A DNA stretch of 64,000 nucleotides from Dasypus novemcinctus (lineage: Eukaryota > Chordata > Mammalia > Cingulata > Dasypodidae), in contig NC_080673.1 in assembly GCF_030445035.2 (NCBI RefSeq), positions 156,980,216 through 157,044,215 on the forward strand, in the 5' to 3' direction. Numbering within the stretch: the first letter of the stretch is position 1; each line of letters starts with the position of its first letter. Position numbers and translations under genes: made by a program. Shown in pieces: positions 45,813 through 58,208 of this stretch. Under the pieces are notes generated by a model. The model was given only the letters and a program-made list of their open reading frames with translations. It was not told where the DNA came from and searched no databases.

Positions 45813-45981
45813 TTTGGCTTCTTTTTAATAGTGAAAGTAGCACAATAAAGAGAGGACAAGCATGAGAGCTTGTTTGAAGGATGGTCATTTCACACATCAA
45901 AGACAAAGTAGACTTCTGTATGAGTAAACTTTGAGCTCCTATCCCTTAGAAAAAAGAAACTTCTACATAGGACAGAATTGA

Positions 45982-46179
45982 TTGTCACGGCCCTCTCAGA
46001 AAAAAAAAAAAAAGGATCCTGTTAGCTTGTTAATTTATGATTCCAAGACCCTAATGATTCAAAATGCAGATGGATATACTTTTGAAGGAGGTGTCTGTCC
46101 AGTGACAAGAGAAACTAAAAATGATGAAGGGTCTGAAGTAGATGGTTCCATTATCTTTGCAATTTGGCTTCTAAAGTAA
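45982..46179 (+). CDS. unrecognised open frame with mRNA-like 3' context, tentative
   Basis: After cctctcag and an A run, the frame encodes a lysine run then DPVSLLIYDSKTL... ending ...IIFAIWLLK with TAA at 46177. The sequence 3' of it holds AATAAA hexamers at about 46195 and 46220. This could be a 3' terminal exon or part of a retrocopy. I do not recognise the peptide and see no TSD. Chance is likely. Confidence 0.12.
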   Translation: MSRPSQKKKKKDPVSLLIYDSKTLMIQNADGYTFEGGVCPVTRETKNDEGSEVDGSIIFAIWLLK

Positions 46180-46467
46180 ATACTTTGAAGGCTTAAATAA
46201 AGTGGAATCTTTAAGTCATGCAATAAATACTTTCTGAATACATATTATGTTTCAGACCGTGGCCTGGGTGCTGGATCATGCCAAACTGTGTACTTTCTTT
46301 TGCTTGATTTGAATAAGATACTACTCAGAAAAAAGACTTGAAAATATTTCTTTGAGAACAGAATCCTGTGTGGAACAGAATGTAGATTTATATGTATGTA
46401 GTATCTAGGTGTATTCATAACACACATGTCTCTATTAACTAATTTATTAGGGCTATCTAAATATCAC
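46180..46467. other. unassigned DNA
   Basis: No repeat or gene recognised. Confidence 0.5.
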
Positions 46468-46481
46468 TATCACTTTTTAAA

Positions 46482-46712
46482 ATTTTATTTTAAGGTACTG
46501 GGGCTAGGAATTGAACCCAGGACCTTGTATGTGGGAAGCCGGCATTTAACCACTGAGCCACATCGGCTTCCCTGAGTTGTTTTTTTCATTTGTTTGTTTG
46601 CTTGTTGTTTGTTTTTTTGTTTTCTTTTGTTTTTAGGAGGTACCGGGAATTGAACCCTGGTACCACCCATGTGGGAAGCAGGTGCTCAACTGCTTGACCC
46701 ACTCTGCTCCCT
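46482..46712 (-). mobile_element. DAS-SINE, dimeric form, 14-bp TSD
   Basis: Head one aaggtactggggctaggaat to gagccacatcggcttccc; GTTT-rich linker; head two aggaggtaccgggaattgaa to gacccactctgctccc. Exact TSDs tatcactttttaaa at 46468-46481 and 46713-46726. Confidence 0.95.
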
Positions 46713-46726
46713 TATCACTTTTTAAA

Positions 46727-48039
46727 TTAATGTGCAGTATTTCAAACTTACAGCACTAGAAAATATTGACACATTTATTTTATAGAACATGGTATTTCAA
46801 ATAATAGAATTTTTAGGCTAAATTGGCAAAGCCTGGTAATGATATCTAGTGCTGAGATATCACCTGAAAAGGAAGAGCATTTAACTTGAAATCTTTATGT
46901 AATCCGGGGATGTATATGAATGAGAAAAATTGATTTGGCTTGGGGAAGGGAGTAAAGAGCAGTAGGGTAATGGCAAAGGTGATGGTTCTAGAATATACTG
47001 AATTTCTGTTCAAACCTTAAAAATTCCTGAAGTTCTGTGAAAACATTCTACAGTTCTCTAATATCCAGGATGACTCAGATCCCAACGTCTTTTACCTTGT
47101 TTCTTTCTAAAGCTTTGTGCCATGTGTACTAAACAGATTCCACCCGCACCCCCACCATGGGAATTTGTTTTTGATTCTTTAATTGAGTCTACATAGAAAA
47201 ATTGTTCTAATTAAAATTTATTTTAATTTCTGCTAGGTACAAGGAATGTATCTGGTCTGTAAAGTGAGCAATTTACCTAAAAAGAAAGTCATTCTTCTTT
47301 ATAACTATGGCTGTTGCCTATCTAATTTCTTTCCTAAGCTAATACAGTACTCAGAATTAAAACTTATGGTGGCAAACTGCTCTAAAACTTTTAAAAAGGA
47401 ACATAGTGAACACATGGACATATTTTACTTTTATTTCCAGACTCCTTATCTACTTTTCTGAATACAATGAAATAACTTACAAAAATTTTTTCATATGCAT
47501 TCTATGAGGAATGCTGATATGCATTCTATCAGCGTCTACTTTCATTCATGTATTGGTATATCTCTAATCGTCTTTTGAGATTCTGTTCAAATATCATTTC
47601 TGCATTGCAACTGTTGCCAGTACTTCAATGAGAGATAATTTTTTCCTCTTTAGAGATCATATATTTGATCAATGGGGGATATTACTTATTCCAAAAACAC
47701 TTTTCTCTTACCACTTTCATAGCTCTTTATTATATTGTATTCTAACTCATTGTTTTTAAGTCACTCTTTTCCAATCTCTCTAGTGCTAGGATCATGTCTC
47801 GTTCATCTTTGTAATCATCTCAGGGGCTCATGCATAATACATCATGGTTATCCAGTAAATGTCAGAATGAATGATTACATGAATGCCTGAAATGATTCTT
47901 TTTGATAAAATGGCCTGTGAAACTGAAAGTGGTGAAAAGACAAGTGAAGAAGAGGAAGAATTTGAGGGTGTGAGGAAGATTGACAGGGATTGAGATGAAC
48001 GAAATAAAAGTGGAAGTAGGGAAGGATAATATAGCATAT
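46727..48039. other. unassigned AT-rich DNA, L2-like end
   Basis: An L2-like 3' end (tagtgctaggatcatgtctc; ttatccagtaaatgtcagaa) lies at about 47780-47885. The remainder shows nothing recognisable. Open frames are short. Confidence 0.45.
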
Positions 48040-48545
48040 GTTGCAATTATCTATTGCTATGTAACAAACCACCCTAAACAACCATTTTATCATGCTCATG
48101 GATGCTGTAGAACAAAAATTATAGACAGTGTGTGTGAGGATGTCTTGTCTTTGCTCCACAATATCTGAAGTCTTATCTGGGAACTTGAATGGTTGGGTGT
48201 GACTCGAATGAGTGGAGGCTAGAATCATCTGCATGTACTTTCCCTTACCTGGTTGGCTCCTGGGCTGGGATGACTGCAGGTGTAGATAGCTACACATGGC
48301 TTCTCTGTTTCACATGGATTTTTCTCACTATGGTGGCTGGTTTCCAAGAGGGAGTGCCACGAGTGAGCAAGCCAAAAGAATCAGGAGGAAGTAACATGGC
48401 CTTGAATCCCTAGCCTCAGAGGTCTCGTACTGTCCTTGACGCTGTACTTTCTTGGTCAAAGGAGTCAGAAGCCACTCAGATTCAAGGAGAGGGACAAAGA
48501 CCCAAAGACTCTTGATGGGAGGAATACTGATGAATTTGCAGCTAT
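48040..48545 (-). mobile_element. MLT1-type LTR, antisense, diverged
   Basis: Left end attatctattgctatgtaac and caaaccaccctaaacaacc are the reversed MLT1 terminus. Further right, gtgagcaagccaaaag and gtcaaaggagtcagaagcca fit the reversed 5' half. Strongly diverged; right boundary approximate. Confidence 0.52.
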
Positions 48546-49495
48546 TTTTTTAAACAGCAACATTATACTATAAATGTATCAGATAATGATAGTAGATCAA
48601 AGAACAGGCAAAGCCCATCAGAGATCCAAGATATGGAAATGTCACTGAAAGTTTTCCAAACAGTAGTTAGAATCAAGGCTTATATCCATGATACTTTCTG
48701 AGTATAGTTTATAATTTTTATTTATTGCAGTGATGTAGGAGACTAATTTTTGTGGAGGTAGTATTTGGATGTGATTTTTTTTTTCTTTTAGAGATTAGGA
48801 TATAAGAATAGGTGTTTCAGTTTTAGAATTCTTCATGAACCGATCCCCACAAACCTTAGAAGTAAGAGTAAAGTTTTTTTTTTCTGGTCAAATTTTCCTT
48901 CTTGCTTAAAACTGTGCTCTGTAGCTTTAGTTATGGTATTGACCTTTGGTGATCTTTCTAATGATTATTTTATAAATAGGCTGCAATTTGGATATACCCA
49001 CTTTGCCTGACTGTCCACTGTGTTTTTACACCTTGTTAGTCTATACAGAATTGTCCTTTTACCATGTTATAAAGTTGAAAAGCAAATTGCCATGCTTCTC
49101 TGAAATTTGAACAGGGGAAAGATAAGGAAAGGAAATAGAGGGAAGAGAGGAGTGACAACTAGGACAAATGTTACACTAGACTGGTTTTATCTTTGGCTGC
49201 TAGAAACCACATATTCTCATTTGTAGGAGAAGAGGAAGTGTCACATTACATTGTCATGAGCCTTGACTGATCCACAGGGACATTTGTGCATTGACAGAAG
49301 GTTAGAGATGAGGTAGGGTAATAACAATCCTCGAGGAAGGAGAGCCCGCAGAAATTTCTACCTGTGTTTGTCTGTCTTGAATTTTTTTCTCCTTCCTTTC
49401 CTTCTCTTTCTCTCATCTTTTTCTATTCTCTTTTTTACCAAATCCAAAGTGTTAGATGACTGGGAAATTGGTAAACCATACTATTCATTTAAATG
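48546..49495. other. unassigned DNA
   Basis: No recognised repeat, RNA gene or exon. Confidence 0.5.
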
Positions 49496-49890
49496 TATTT
49501 TTAAAACTTTTATTAAGGAAAACTTCAAATAGATACAGAAATGTAATTGTGTAGTGAACCTCTTGTGTCCACATAGCTTCAAAAGTTATCAACTCGTGGA
49601 CATCATTTTACTTGAAGATATTTCAGTATATATCTCTAGAAGATAAGTATAATCACAATACTATACACACGCAAAACCAAAACAACTCCCCAAAACCTTC
49701 CCAAACAACCTTACACTGTCTTAATAGCATCAACCCTTAATATCATCAAACAAGTCTTATTAATAAACTTAATATTATTAATATCCAGTTAATATTCAAA
49801 TTGCCACAATTGTCTTATACATTTCAACTGGTTGAGATGTCTCTTAGGACTTTAAAAATCTGTAGGATCCTTTTCCATCTCTCTGGGTTT
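49496..49890 (-). mobile_element. antisense L1 3'-UTR fragment (old)
   Basis: ttttattaaggaaaacttca, gtgtagtgaacctcttgtgt, atttcagtatatatctctag, cttaatatcatcaaac, atattcaaattgccacaat and ggttgagatgtctcttagg follow the order of an antisense old L1 3' UTR. Confidence 0.6.
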
Positions 49891-50034
49891 TTTTTTTGAA
49901 AGTTTTTGTTAAAGAAACTTTGTCCTTTCTGTTTAAAAAAAAACCAAATGCAATAATGATTTGGATTCTTCATTCCTATTTTAAAAATAATGAGAAAAGA
50001 ATATGTAGACATAGATGATGTTTTTTACTAAAGG

Positions 50035-50125
50035 CTGTTTATACCCTGAATTGCACACTTAAAAATGGTTAAAATGGCAAATTTTATGTTTTATATATAT
50101 TTACCACAATAATATTTTTTAAAAA
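50035..50125 (+). mobile_element. L1 3' terminus
   Basis: taccctgaattgcacactta, aaaatggttaaaatggcaaa, ttttatgttttatatatat, ttaccacaataatat: the last 90 bases of an old L1. Confidence 0.7.
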
Positions 50126-51153
50126 TTAGAATACTGTAGCCAAGGAACACAGAGTGGTATTAGATTATTTTATTTATAAATTTCAAATTACTTTTCTTTA
50201 TTCTCAAAGGGGAAGCTTATTATTTGTTTGAGTAGTCCCCTCCCAGGTTGCATTTTTACTTCTGTACACATCCCTTTGGCTTTAGTTTGGTCACATGGCC
50301 ATGCTTCACTGTAAAGGAAGCTGGGAAATAGAATCTCTAGCTAAGTGCCTTATGCCCAGGAAGAGAGAATGGATTCTTTTTGGCAGGAGGGAGGGATGAG
50401 GATAGGAGGGGAGGGCAAGGCCACAGTGTGTCTTAATACTTTAGTTGCCAATCATCCTGTTTGGAAGTCCGTATTGTGTTATCTCCCCCCTTTTTTTACT
50501 AGTTAACTAACTGCAAGATTCTCATTTGTTGGTGGCATTGAATGTGATGGGACAATTCTCCAGTATCACTCTCATACTCTTGAAAATCCTCATCTTTTGA
50601 AGTTTTGGCATTTCATTTGCAATGTATTATTGACTGTTGCATCTCTCATTCAGTGATAGCAAAATGACCTGCAAAGAAGCAGAGCCAAATAATGTGGGAG
50701 GCTATTTGTTTGGGGATGAAGTAGTCAGTTTGTCAGTAAGTATTTTTATGTTATGGTTGTTTTGCTGAGTGGAGATACTATGACTCTCCTGTGTAGTAAA
50801 ATATTTGTGAGATTCCTGGAGGTACTGCAAATGGTTTCTTTTCTAGAACTTCTTTTTCCATCCATTATTCTCTTTATTGACTTTTCTTTCCCCTTGCTTT
50901 TTGTCAGAGGGGAGGCCCCTATGCCTAAACAAAGGCAAACACCACAGGGAGGACCCTCAAAGAGAGCACATTTTAAATAAATGCAGATACTGGTATTACA
51001 TGGACAGTCAGCAACAGCCATTCTTAGTGCAGCACCACTCAGTCTTTTCAGGCTCACCTGCCTCCCTGCAGAATGCCATAACCACACATCATATAACAGT
51101 GGGCAGGGTGCCAAGTGTGTCATCAGGATAAAAGAGTAAGTCAGCCGGTTACT
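50126..51153. other. unassigned DNA
   Basis: About 1 kb with no recognised repeat. The minus-strand 125-codon frame (51123-50746) has no recognisable features. Confidence 0.45.
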
Positions 51154-51169
51154 CTAACCTGTGCCTTTT

Positions 51170-53055
51170 TTTTTTTTAATATATTTTTAATTTTTTAAAA
51201 AAGATACTTAGATTACACAGAATGTTACACAAAAAAATATAAGGGATTCCCGTATGCCCCACTCCCCAACCTACCACCCTTCTCCACATTAACAACTTCT
51301 TTTGTGTGGAACATTCATTGCAAATGATGAACACATTTGGAGCATTGCTACTAAGTGTGGATTATAGTTTACATTGTAGTTTACACTCCCTCCCACTCGT
51401 TCTGTAGGTTATGGCCGGACATATAATGGCCTGTATCTGTCATTACAATGTCTTTCAGGACAATTCCCAAGTCCCGAAAATGCTCCCGATTATACCTGTT
51501 TTTCCCTCTCCCTACGTATAGAACCTCCAGTGACCACTCCACTGATGTAATTTCTTCCATTGTTAGAATCACAATAAGTCTATAGTAGAATACCAATAAG
51601 TCCACTCTAGTCCTTATTTTATTCTCCAATCCTGAGGATTCTGGGATGGTGATGCCCACTCCACCTCTAATTGAGAGGGGACCTTGATCCCATATGGCTG
51701 ATGGATGGAACTCTCTTGCTTGCAGTTGTAGACTCTCTTGGTTCCTTGGTATGGTGGCTGTTCATCCTCACCTTCTTGTAGGTTGTCCTGGGTGAGTCCA
51801 GTCCAATGAACTGGAGAGTAGGTGTTCCAACTCTGCTCAGGCTCGGGGCCCAGATGGCACATGGACAGCCCAAAGATTCAAGTCTCTTGGACGTACACCT
51901 ACCAACTCCAGCACCAATTATAGGTTCAAATGGAAGGGATGGAAGAGGCACGTGTAGAGAAGTCAAAATGAGTCCAACTCTGTCACACTCAGAAGCCCAA
52001 ACTCCAAAGTAGGGTCCACTGGCAAGGCACCAAACTCCGAAGCCAACTGTCATGATGGTAGGACCTGGGGTTCTCCAAATCCCTCAGGAGCCCCACTATT
52101 TGGAGTATCTACTTTGGCAGTCTATGAGATCCTGCTGAGACGTGCTTAAGCATTACCTCTGGGCTGACCTCCTGACTCACTTTGAAGTATCTTAGCCATA
52201 TAAACTCATTTATCTTTACCTTTTCCCCATTTTATTCAAGGTCTTTTTCCAGTTGCGCTGCTAGTTGGTGCTTGGTAGTAATCCCTCAGTGCCAGGGAGG
52301 CTCCTCCCCAGGAGTCATGTCCCACACTGGGGGGAAGGTAATGCATTTATATGCTGAGTTTGGCTTAGACAGAGGCCCCATTTGAGCAACATGGAGGCTC
52401 TCAGAAGGTAAGTCTTAGGTACCCTGAAACACTAGGCTAAGTTGCAATTTCAAGAGCAAAGGCTCCTAAACGTAGTCATCAGTAGGAAGGGCCCATCAAT
52501 GGACCATCCTTCTTCACTAGTCATTGCCCCTGCACTTGAAAGATTGGTGCTGTTCAATTAGAGAATGTGGTAGAGCTCCCCAGGATGGGAATTCAATATT
52601 CTTTTGGTTATTGTGTGAATCTCCACCCACTGTTACAATGCCCCATGAGCATTTGAACACATTTGTATACCTTATATGTATGCCCAGGTGAACTTTCTTC
52701 TATGTATCCCTCATCTCTGACACCCCACACCAAGGATCCTCCCCTGCCACAGTTGTAATCCTTCTGTGATCCAAAATTTCTTAAAAAATGAAGGCAAGAA
52801 TATTGCCAAATACAATTAATAAGAAAATGAAATAATAACAATAGGTTTAGACATAAGAAATAAAGTACATATTAATTTAGAAAAACCTTAAAATAAAAAA
52901 TTGGGGTATTAAAAAATGAAAAATATTAAAATTTTTTGACATTTTTACCTTTCATCACTATAATATGTGTTGTTCTATGTGTACAGTGACGTTTTCTTCC
53001 ATTTGTTCCCCAATGTCTTATTTTTTTTCATTTTGTCTTCAAAGAAGTTTTAGGC
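51170..53055 (-). mobile_element. 1.9-kb 5'-truncated L1 3' end with 16-bp TSD
   Basis: The whole segment is one insertion: exact repeats ctaacctgtgcctttt lie at 51154-51169 and 53056-53071, with a T run at the left edge. Read on the minus strand, the last 200 bases contain atttgcaatgaatgttcc, a G-rich stretch and a ttgtgtaacattctgtgtaa tail, shared with the copies at 4046 and 18124. I infer an unusually long L1 3' UTR. The rest (51400-53000) has no intact frame; runs such as the 128-codon one at 52053-51667 are incidental. Confidence 0.75.
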
Positions 53056-53189
53056 CTAACCTGTGCCTTTTGTGCCCAACTGGTCTTCTCTTCTCTTCTC
53101 CCTAAGAGCTGTTGGTACTGAATGATTAGATATGGTCCATGGATTCCTCACCATGTCCAGGTTTAGTAGGTCAGCAGACAAATACTTAA

Positions 53190-53310
53190 AACTTTGTAGT
53201 AGCACAATATTGTGAATGTTAACACCATGAAATTATGTATTTGAATGTGGTTAAGAAAGGAAATTTTAGGTTGTATATATATGTTGCTAGAATAAAAATT
53301 AAAAATAACT
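53190..53310 (+). mobile_element. L1 3' terminus
   Basis: gtagcacaatattgtgaatg, ttaacaccatgaaattatgt, gaatgtggttaagaaagga and a tail in aataaaaattaaaaataac match the end of an old L1. Confidence 0.62.
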
Positions 53311-54974
53311 TTGTAGCTAACTACATATCAACTGGCAGAAAGGAGAAATATTTTAAGACATTAAAAAATACGTTTATCTCAGGCTGCCTTTGTTTAATAC
53401 ATAGGGAAGACAGAGGACTACAGTATTATTTTGTTCTGAGAGCTAATCCTGGAATACTTCCAATTCATGATGTTAAATGGGGAGCCTAGAATGTACTCTT
53501 TATTCTGACTGATGTCATCCCAGCTTTGTTCTTTTGCCTGTGTTTCTGTTATTTAATCCTCCTTTTACAAAAGGAAATAGGGGCTTAAAATGAAAATAGA
53601 CATTGCCAAAGAAAGCATGATAAGATCTGTTCTTATATAATACTCATTTTAGGTACTTTTGAACCGAAATATAACCTGCAGATACTATTGGCAGGCATAC
53701 AGATGTTTATTCATGTTTGAGTTCTTAAAATGGCAAACAAACACTACATTTGTCCTAAACCTATGATGGGGTGTGTAATAAGGCAACGTGTTGTAAATGT
53801 AGAAGTTCTTACACCGAGGGCTTTAACTAAATTCTACTGATCTTTGGGCATTATTAAGTATTAGATTAAATTATATATTATTTATTTTGTTGTTAAAATA
53901 TTGCTATTGTTAAAAGAAAATCTTTTCATGCATTTTAGGATTGTGTAGCTTTATTGAGTGATTCATAAATTGGGCAGTAGCCCTTTCAGAAACTAGAAGG
54001 GAACTTACCCAAGGTGGGGGAAAGTGGAAACTGATAAAGGGCAAACTCAGAACTAAGTGAGGAAGTGCTCTCATTGGCTGACGTTAAGTTTCCATTTTAT
54101 ACAGAAGGTCTAACAAAGTGGGGAGCAGATATACATTGATCAGTATGGTATGCTTGTTCCTTCTGATAAGCTGTCTCTACTGGACAGGACCTTATCTGCA
54201 CCCTGAACAGTATGTTCCATTTTCTCAGAAAGCCCTGGCAGATCTGTTGTTTTTGTCTTCTGGAAAATCCCTTCTTAGAAATGAGTCCCTCTGGGCAATG
54301 CCCTGTGCAGGCTGCCATTGTATTTTACTTAACTCTGGATCTTGGCAATTTCATATGGCTTAACCTAGTAAAATGAGAATTTCAGCACCTCACATCACTG
54401 TTTATTCCTCTAAGGAAATCATCCTTACCTGGCCCTCTGCTTGCTGTTTACTACATCCCTCTCCATCTTATCATTTGGTAACTCATGATCACCTTTGTTT
54501 TAATCTGCCCCTGACTACCTTTCCTGGTTAGCACCTCTGTTCTCTTGGTTGAAAATATATGGAAGGTCAGGCTGGGCTGCTCTAGGGAACTCCTATTAAA
54601 TTTATTTTCCCTGGGAAACATGGCAAAAAAAGGACAAATTCTGAGATCTGTTAGATAAACTTTCTGGACCATGAAACTGAGAACCATTGTTCTGGTATCA
54701 GAGACTGACAACACTGGACAGCAGATATAACTTCTTGGTTGTTTGGGTTTCTCATTGGTACAATGGTGACCATTTTCATTATCCACTAGTTTCTGCCTCA
54801 GGCCTTTTCATGGCTTTCTCCTGCTTGGGGCTCTCCCCCCCTCCAGACTTTGTTCATCTCTGACTATAGCTGTAGAGATGGAGGAGTGATCAGATTTGGG
54901 ATGCCCTGTGGACACTTCACTGTGCTAAGTGCTTTCTAGCATATCCAAATAACCTTAGCAAAAAGGTGAGATCA
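53311..54974. other. unassigned DNA, one LTR-like patch
   Basis: 53935-54370 (tgtgtagctttattgagtga; gtgctctcattggctgacg) has the feel of a reversed ERV LTR, but I could not confirm ends or a duplication. Elsewhere nothing is recognised. Confidence 0.35.
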
Positions 54975-55145
54975 TAACAGCCAATATTCAGGATGCTTAC
55001 TATGTGTCAGGCGTGGTGTTAAGTCATGAGTTATTTCATTTAATTCTCTCAATAACTGCAAGGTAAGCATGAGTATCCCTGTTTTATAGATGAAGAAGCT
55101 GGGCCATAGAGAGGTTAGGTTACTTAATCAAGTTTTCACAGATCC
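54975..55145 (-). mobile_element. MIR SINE
   Basis: Reversed MIR: cttactatgtgtcaggcgtg, gagttatttcatttaattct, ccctgttttatagatgaag, gagaggttaggttacttaa. Confidence 0.72.
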
Positions 55146-56304
55146 GCTTATCGTAATTAGATCTGTCTTCCAAAATAGTAAGACACTGGAGACAGTTCTG
55201 CTTACACTATACTGTGCTTCCTGTATAAAAACCTTATTGATCTATTTTGACTTTCCCTCCACTCTAAAATGTCTTATATGGCGAAACTTCAAAATTCACC
55301 TTTGTTTTCTGTGTTCTAAAAGAAATTCTCAGTTGGCAAGCTAATAAGTGGATTGAGTAATCTTAAACTCTGTGATTGTTCTGATGATGTATAGAAATAT
55401 ATAACTATCATAGTAATGCTGTGTCAACGAGTACTGTCTGAGTGACCACTGACTGCTGCGATGCTGAAAATAAGACTGATTCTAATTTGGATGCCACTTG
55501 TGATAGATCCTTGGTATTACTAGTTCCACAGATCTGGAGGTTGTCATGCTTTTAGTAAGGACATTTTCACATTGGTTGGGGAAAATTAGGGAAAGGAGAG
55601 TGTATATTACATGAAAATGTGTCCTGGTGAACGTGTAACTGTAGATTGATTTTGTGGAAATCTCTTCATGCCTACTTGCAGGACTTCCTCCAAGAAAAGC
55701 TTACTATAATTGCTAATCCAGGACAAGCCAAGATTAAAGTTAGCCTCTTGTATGCATCATTTGACTATAAACTGCTCTACCAAACTGTAAATGCCTCAAG
55801 CCAGGCTCCCTGTCAGTTTCATATTTGTATATTCCCCAGCATCTAGCGTAGTGCCTGGTGCCTTAGTACATATCCAGTGAATGAATTAAATTATGGGGGG
55901 AGGGATATGGAGAGTTCCTTCAAGATTTTTCTTCCTTCCTTCCATCCATCTCCTTCCTAGTCTGAGATGAACCCACTCCCCCAGTTTGTGCCAAATTTTT
56001 TCCTGTTTTCGTGTGCCTATACTTCTTCAAGACAGTCTCTAGTCCTTGGAAACCAGTTTCCTGCTAAGTGTATTTTTCTTCCATATATGACCTCCTGGGC
56101 TTCTGTCTCCTTATGAGCCTTTGTATCCTACCTCATTTCTTGTGGGGTTCAGCCAGAGTAGCAGATAAAGTGATAGCCAACATCTGAATAACTGTGAATA
56201 TTTTAAGGATTATATTTCTTAAGTTTTGACTATATTACAGAAAGAGACCAAAGTGACCCAGGGAAGTGGCATTGAAAATAGCTTTAAACCACCACCCCCT
56301 TTTT
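55146..56304. other. unassigned DNA, L2-like end
   Basis: An L2-like 3' end lies at about 55770-55885 (aactgtaaatgcctcaagcc; gtagtgcctggtgccttagt; ccagtgaatgaatt). The rest is unassigned. Confidence 0.45.
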
Positions 56305-56392
56305 TTTTTTTGAGGTACTGGGCCAGGGATTGAACCTAGAACCTCATGTGTGAGAAGCTGGTGCTCAACCCCTGAGCTACCCCAGCTCCCTG
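56305..56392 (-). mobile_element. DAS-SINE monomer
   Basis: T run, gaggtactgggccagggatt, gagaagctggtgctcaaccc, ctgagctaccccagctccc. Flanks gctttaaac and gctttttaaac may be an altered duplication. Confidence 0.87.
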
Positions 56393-57337
56393 CTTTTTAA
56401 ACTCTTTACCTTTTTAAAAAAAGACTTTTGATTCTTATTATTCAAAAAAGCTTCATTTTTATATTTAGCTTTCTGACTCAGTGCTTGTGCCTCCGATACT
56501 TTTGCAGTGATTTTCTGCTCCTCAACTGGGAAAGCATGCACGTGTGATCCTGTTACAGACACAGACACATTTAGCACACAGGAACCACCATGGGCTCTGC
56601 TGGCATGTTTTTATTTATTTATTTTTAGTTACCTTCATATAAATTTTAGGCCTTATAGCACAAACCCCTCAAAGTTAGCCTGGGCACACACTACGTGTGG
56701 ATTTTGGTGCTTTCCCAGCCTTCCTGGTACAGGTAAACGGTTTTGTTACCAGGGGTCTGGGGCAGCCCTGTTTTGTTCAAAGCTGCATTGTAGGATAGCC
56801 TACAATGGCATGTCAAATGCTGGACCATTTTGCATGTCTCTAGGCACTGTCCCTGGAAGAGGGAAAAAAGAAGTAACTCTACTTGTAAGTATTATTTAAT
56901 CACAGTAGAACTTATTGTGTCTTTTTAAAAAATAGTATTTTGTTGTTTTTGTAAAAATTATGCCTAATCATTGTTTAAAAATTCAAACAATTCAAAAAAG
57001 TATGAAGAATAGAAAAAAAAACAACAAAATTCTAAACCCAGAAATAGCCATCTTTATCAAGTGATGAACATTATTTCTGACATCTTCATGTGTAAATATG
57101 TAGTTGTCAGGCTCTACAGAAATGCAAATCAAAAGGGGGTCATAGAAAAAGGAAGCTCGTAGTGTACACTATTTTAAAATAAAAATACTTAATTTTATTT
57201 AAATTTAACAGAATTTCTTGTCATATATTAAGATGGTGTTTAAAGAAACCTTAAATAACTTTCTCAATCACAGCAGTGTCTTAAAAAAAAACTCTGTAAA
57301 ATGAAAAAAGAGCTTGTCAGACGTTAAAATGTTTGTC
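56393..57337. other. unassigned DNA, possible L1 3' remnant
   Basis: 56945-57040 (tgtttaaaaattcaaacaat) faintly resembles an antisense old LINE 3' end. Nothing else is recognised. Confidence 0.4.
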
Positions 57338-57568
57338 TTTTTTTTTTTTTTTTTTGAGGTACTGGGGCCAGGGATTGAACCCAGGACCTTGTATGTGGGA
57401 AGCTGGTGCTCAACCACTGAGCCACATTGACTTTCCTGAGTTGTTTTTTTTGTCATTTGTTTGCTTGTTGCTTGCTTTTTTTGTTTTTGGGAGGCTCCCA
57501 GGACCCAAACCTGGGACCTCCCATGTGGAAAGCAGGCATTCAACCTCTTGAGCCACATCCGCTCCCCT
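57338..57568 (-). mobile_element. DAS-SINE, dimeric form
   Basis: Long T run, gaggtactggggccagggat to gagccacattgactttcc, T-rich linker with ttgcttgttgcttgc, then gggaggctcccaggacccaa to gagccacatccgctccc. Confidence 0.92.
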
Positions 57569-57929
57569 AGAGTCATTTTTAAAAGAATGTTTCAATCATA
57601 GACGATATTTATTGCTACTTTGAAGTGAGCGCTAAGGACACTAGTACAAATATTTCCTCCCAAATGTTTTTCTTTGTTCCTGGATTTTCTTTATATTATT
57701 ATTGTTGGATTAATAATTTTTTTTTTCTGTAACAACAATTCTACCATTGTTTTGTTTTAATTATGTATTTAAATATATTCAGAGATCACCACTATTTGAT
57801 TTACCATGGCTTCTGCATTTTTAAATTCTTCATATTAATTCATGTATGTGTTGGCTAGATTTCATCAAGAACATGAGTTTCTGAGTTTTAGGATGCTTAA
57901 GCATGTATGACTTTGTATAAGGATGGCTA
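57569..57929. other. unassigned AT-rich DNA
   Basis: Nothing recognised. Confidence 0.5.
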
Positions 57930-58208
57930 TTTCTGGGTTTAGAGGAAGTTATGGGAAGACACCAAAGGTCAGTAGAACCCAGAGAAGCCAGGAGAGGCCA
58001 CCATGTGCATTGCTGTGTGATAGAGAAGCCAAGAACCAAGGTTCACCAGCAGCCAGCCCCAGAACACCTGTCTTTTGGAAGAAGGCATTGCTTTGATGAC
58101 ATCTCAGTTTTGTATTTCTCCTAGCCACAAACCATGAGCTAATAAATGCCCATTGTTTAAGCTAAGCCACTGTACGGTATTTGTGTTGACAGCCAGGAAA
58201 CTAAAACA
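57930..58208 (+). mobile_element. MLT1-type LTR, 3' part
   Basis: gagaagccaggagaggccac, gagaagccaagaaccaaggt, cacaaaccatgagctaataa, gcccattgtttaagctaagc and the end gccaggaaactaaaacaacc follow the 3' half of an MLT1-class LTR. The 5' half is missing or unrecognisable. Confidence 0.58.
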
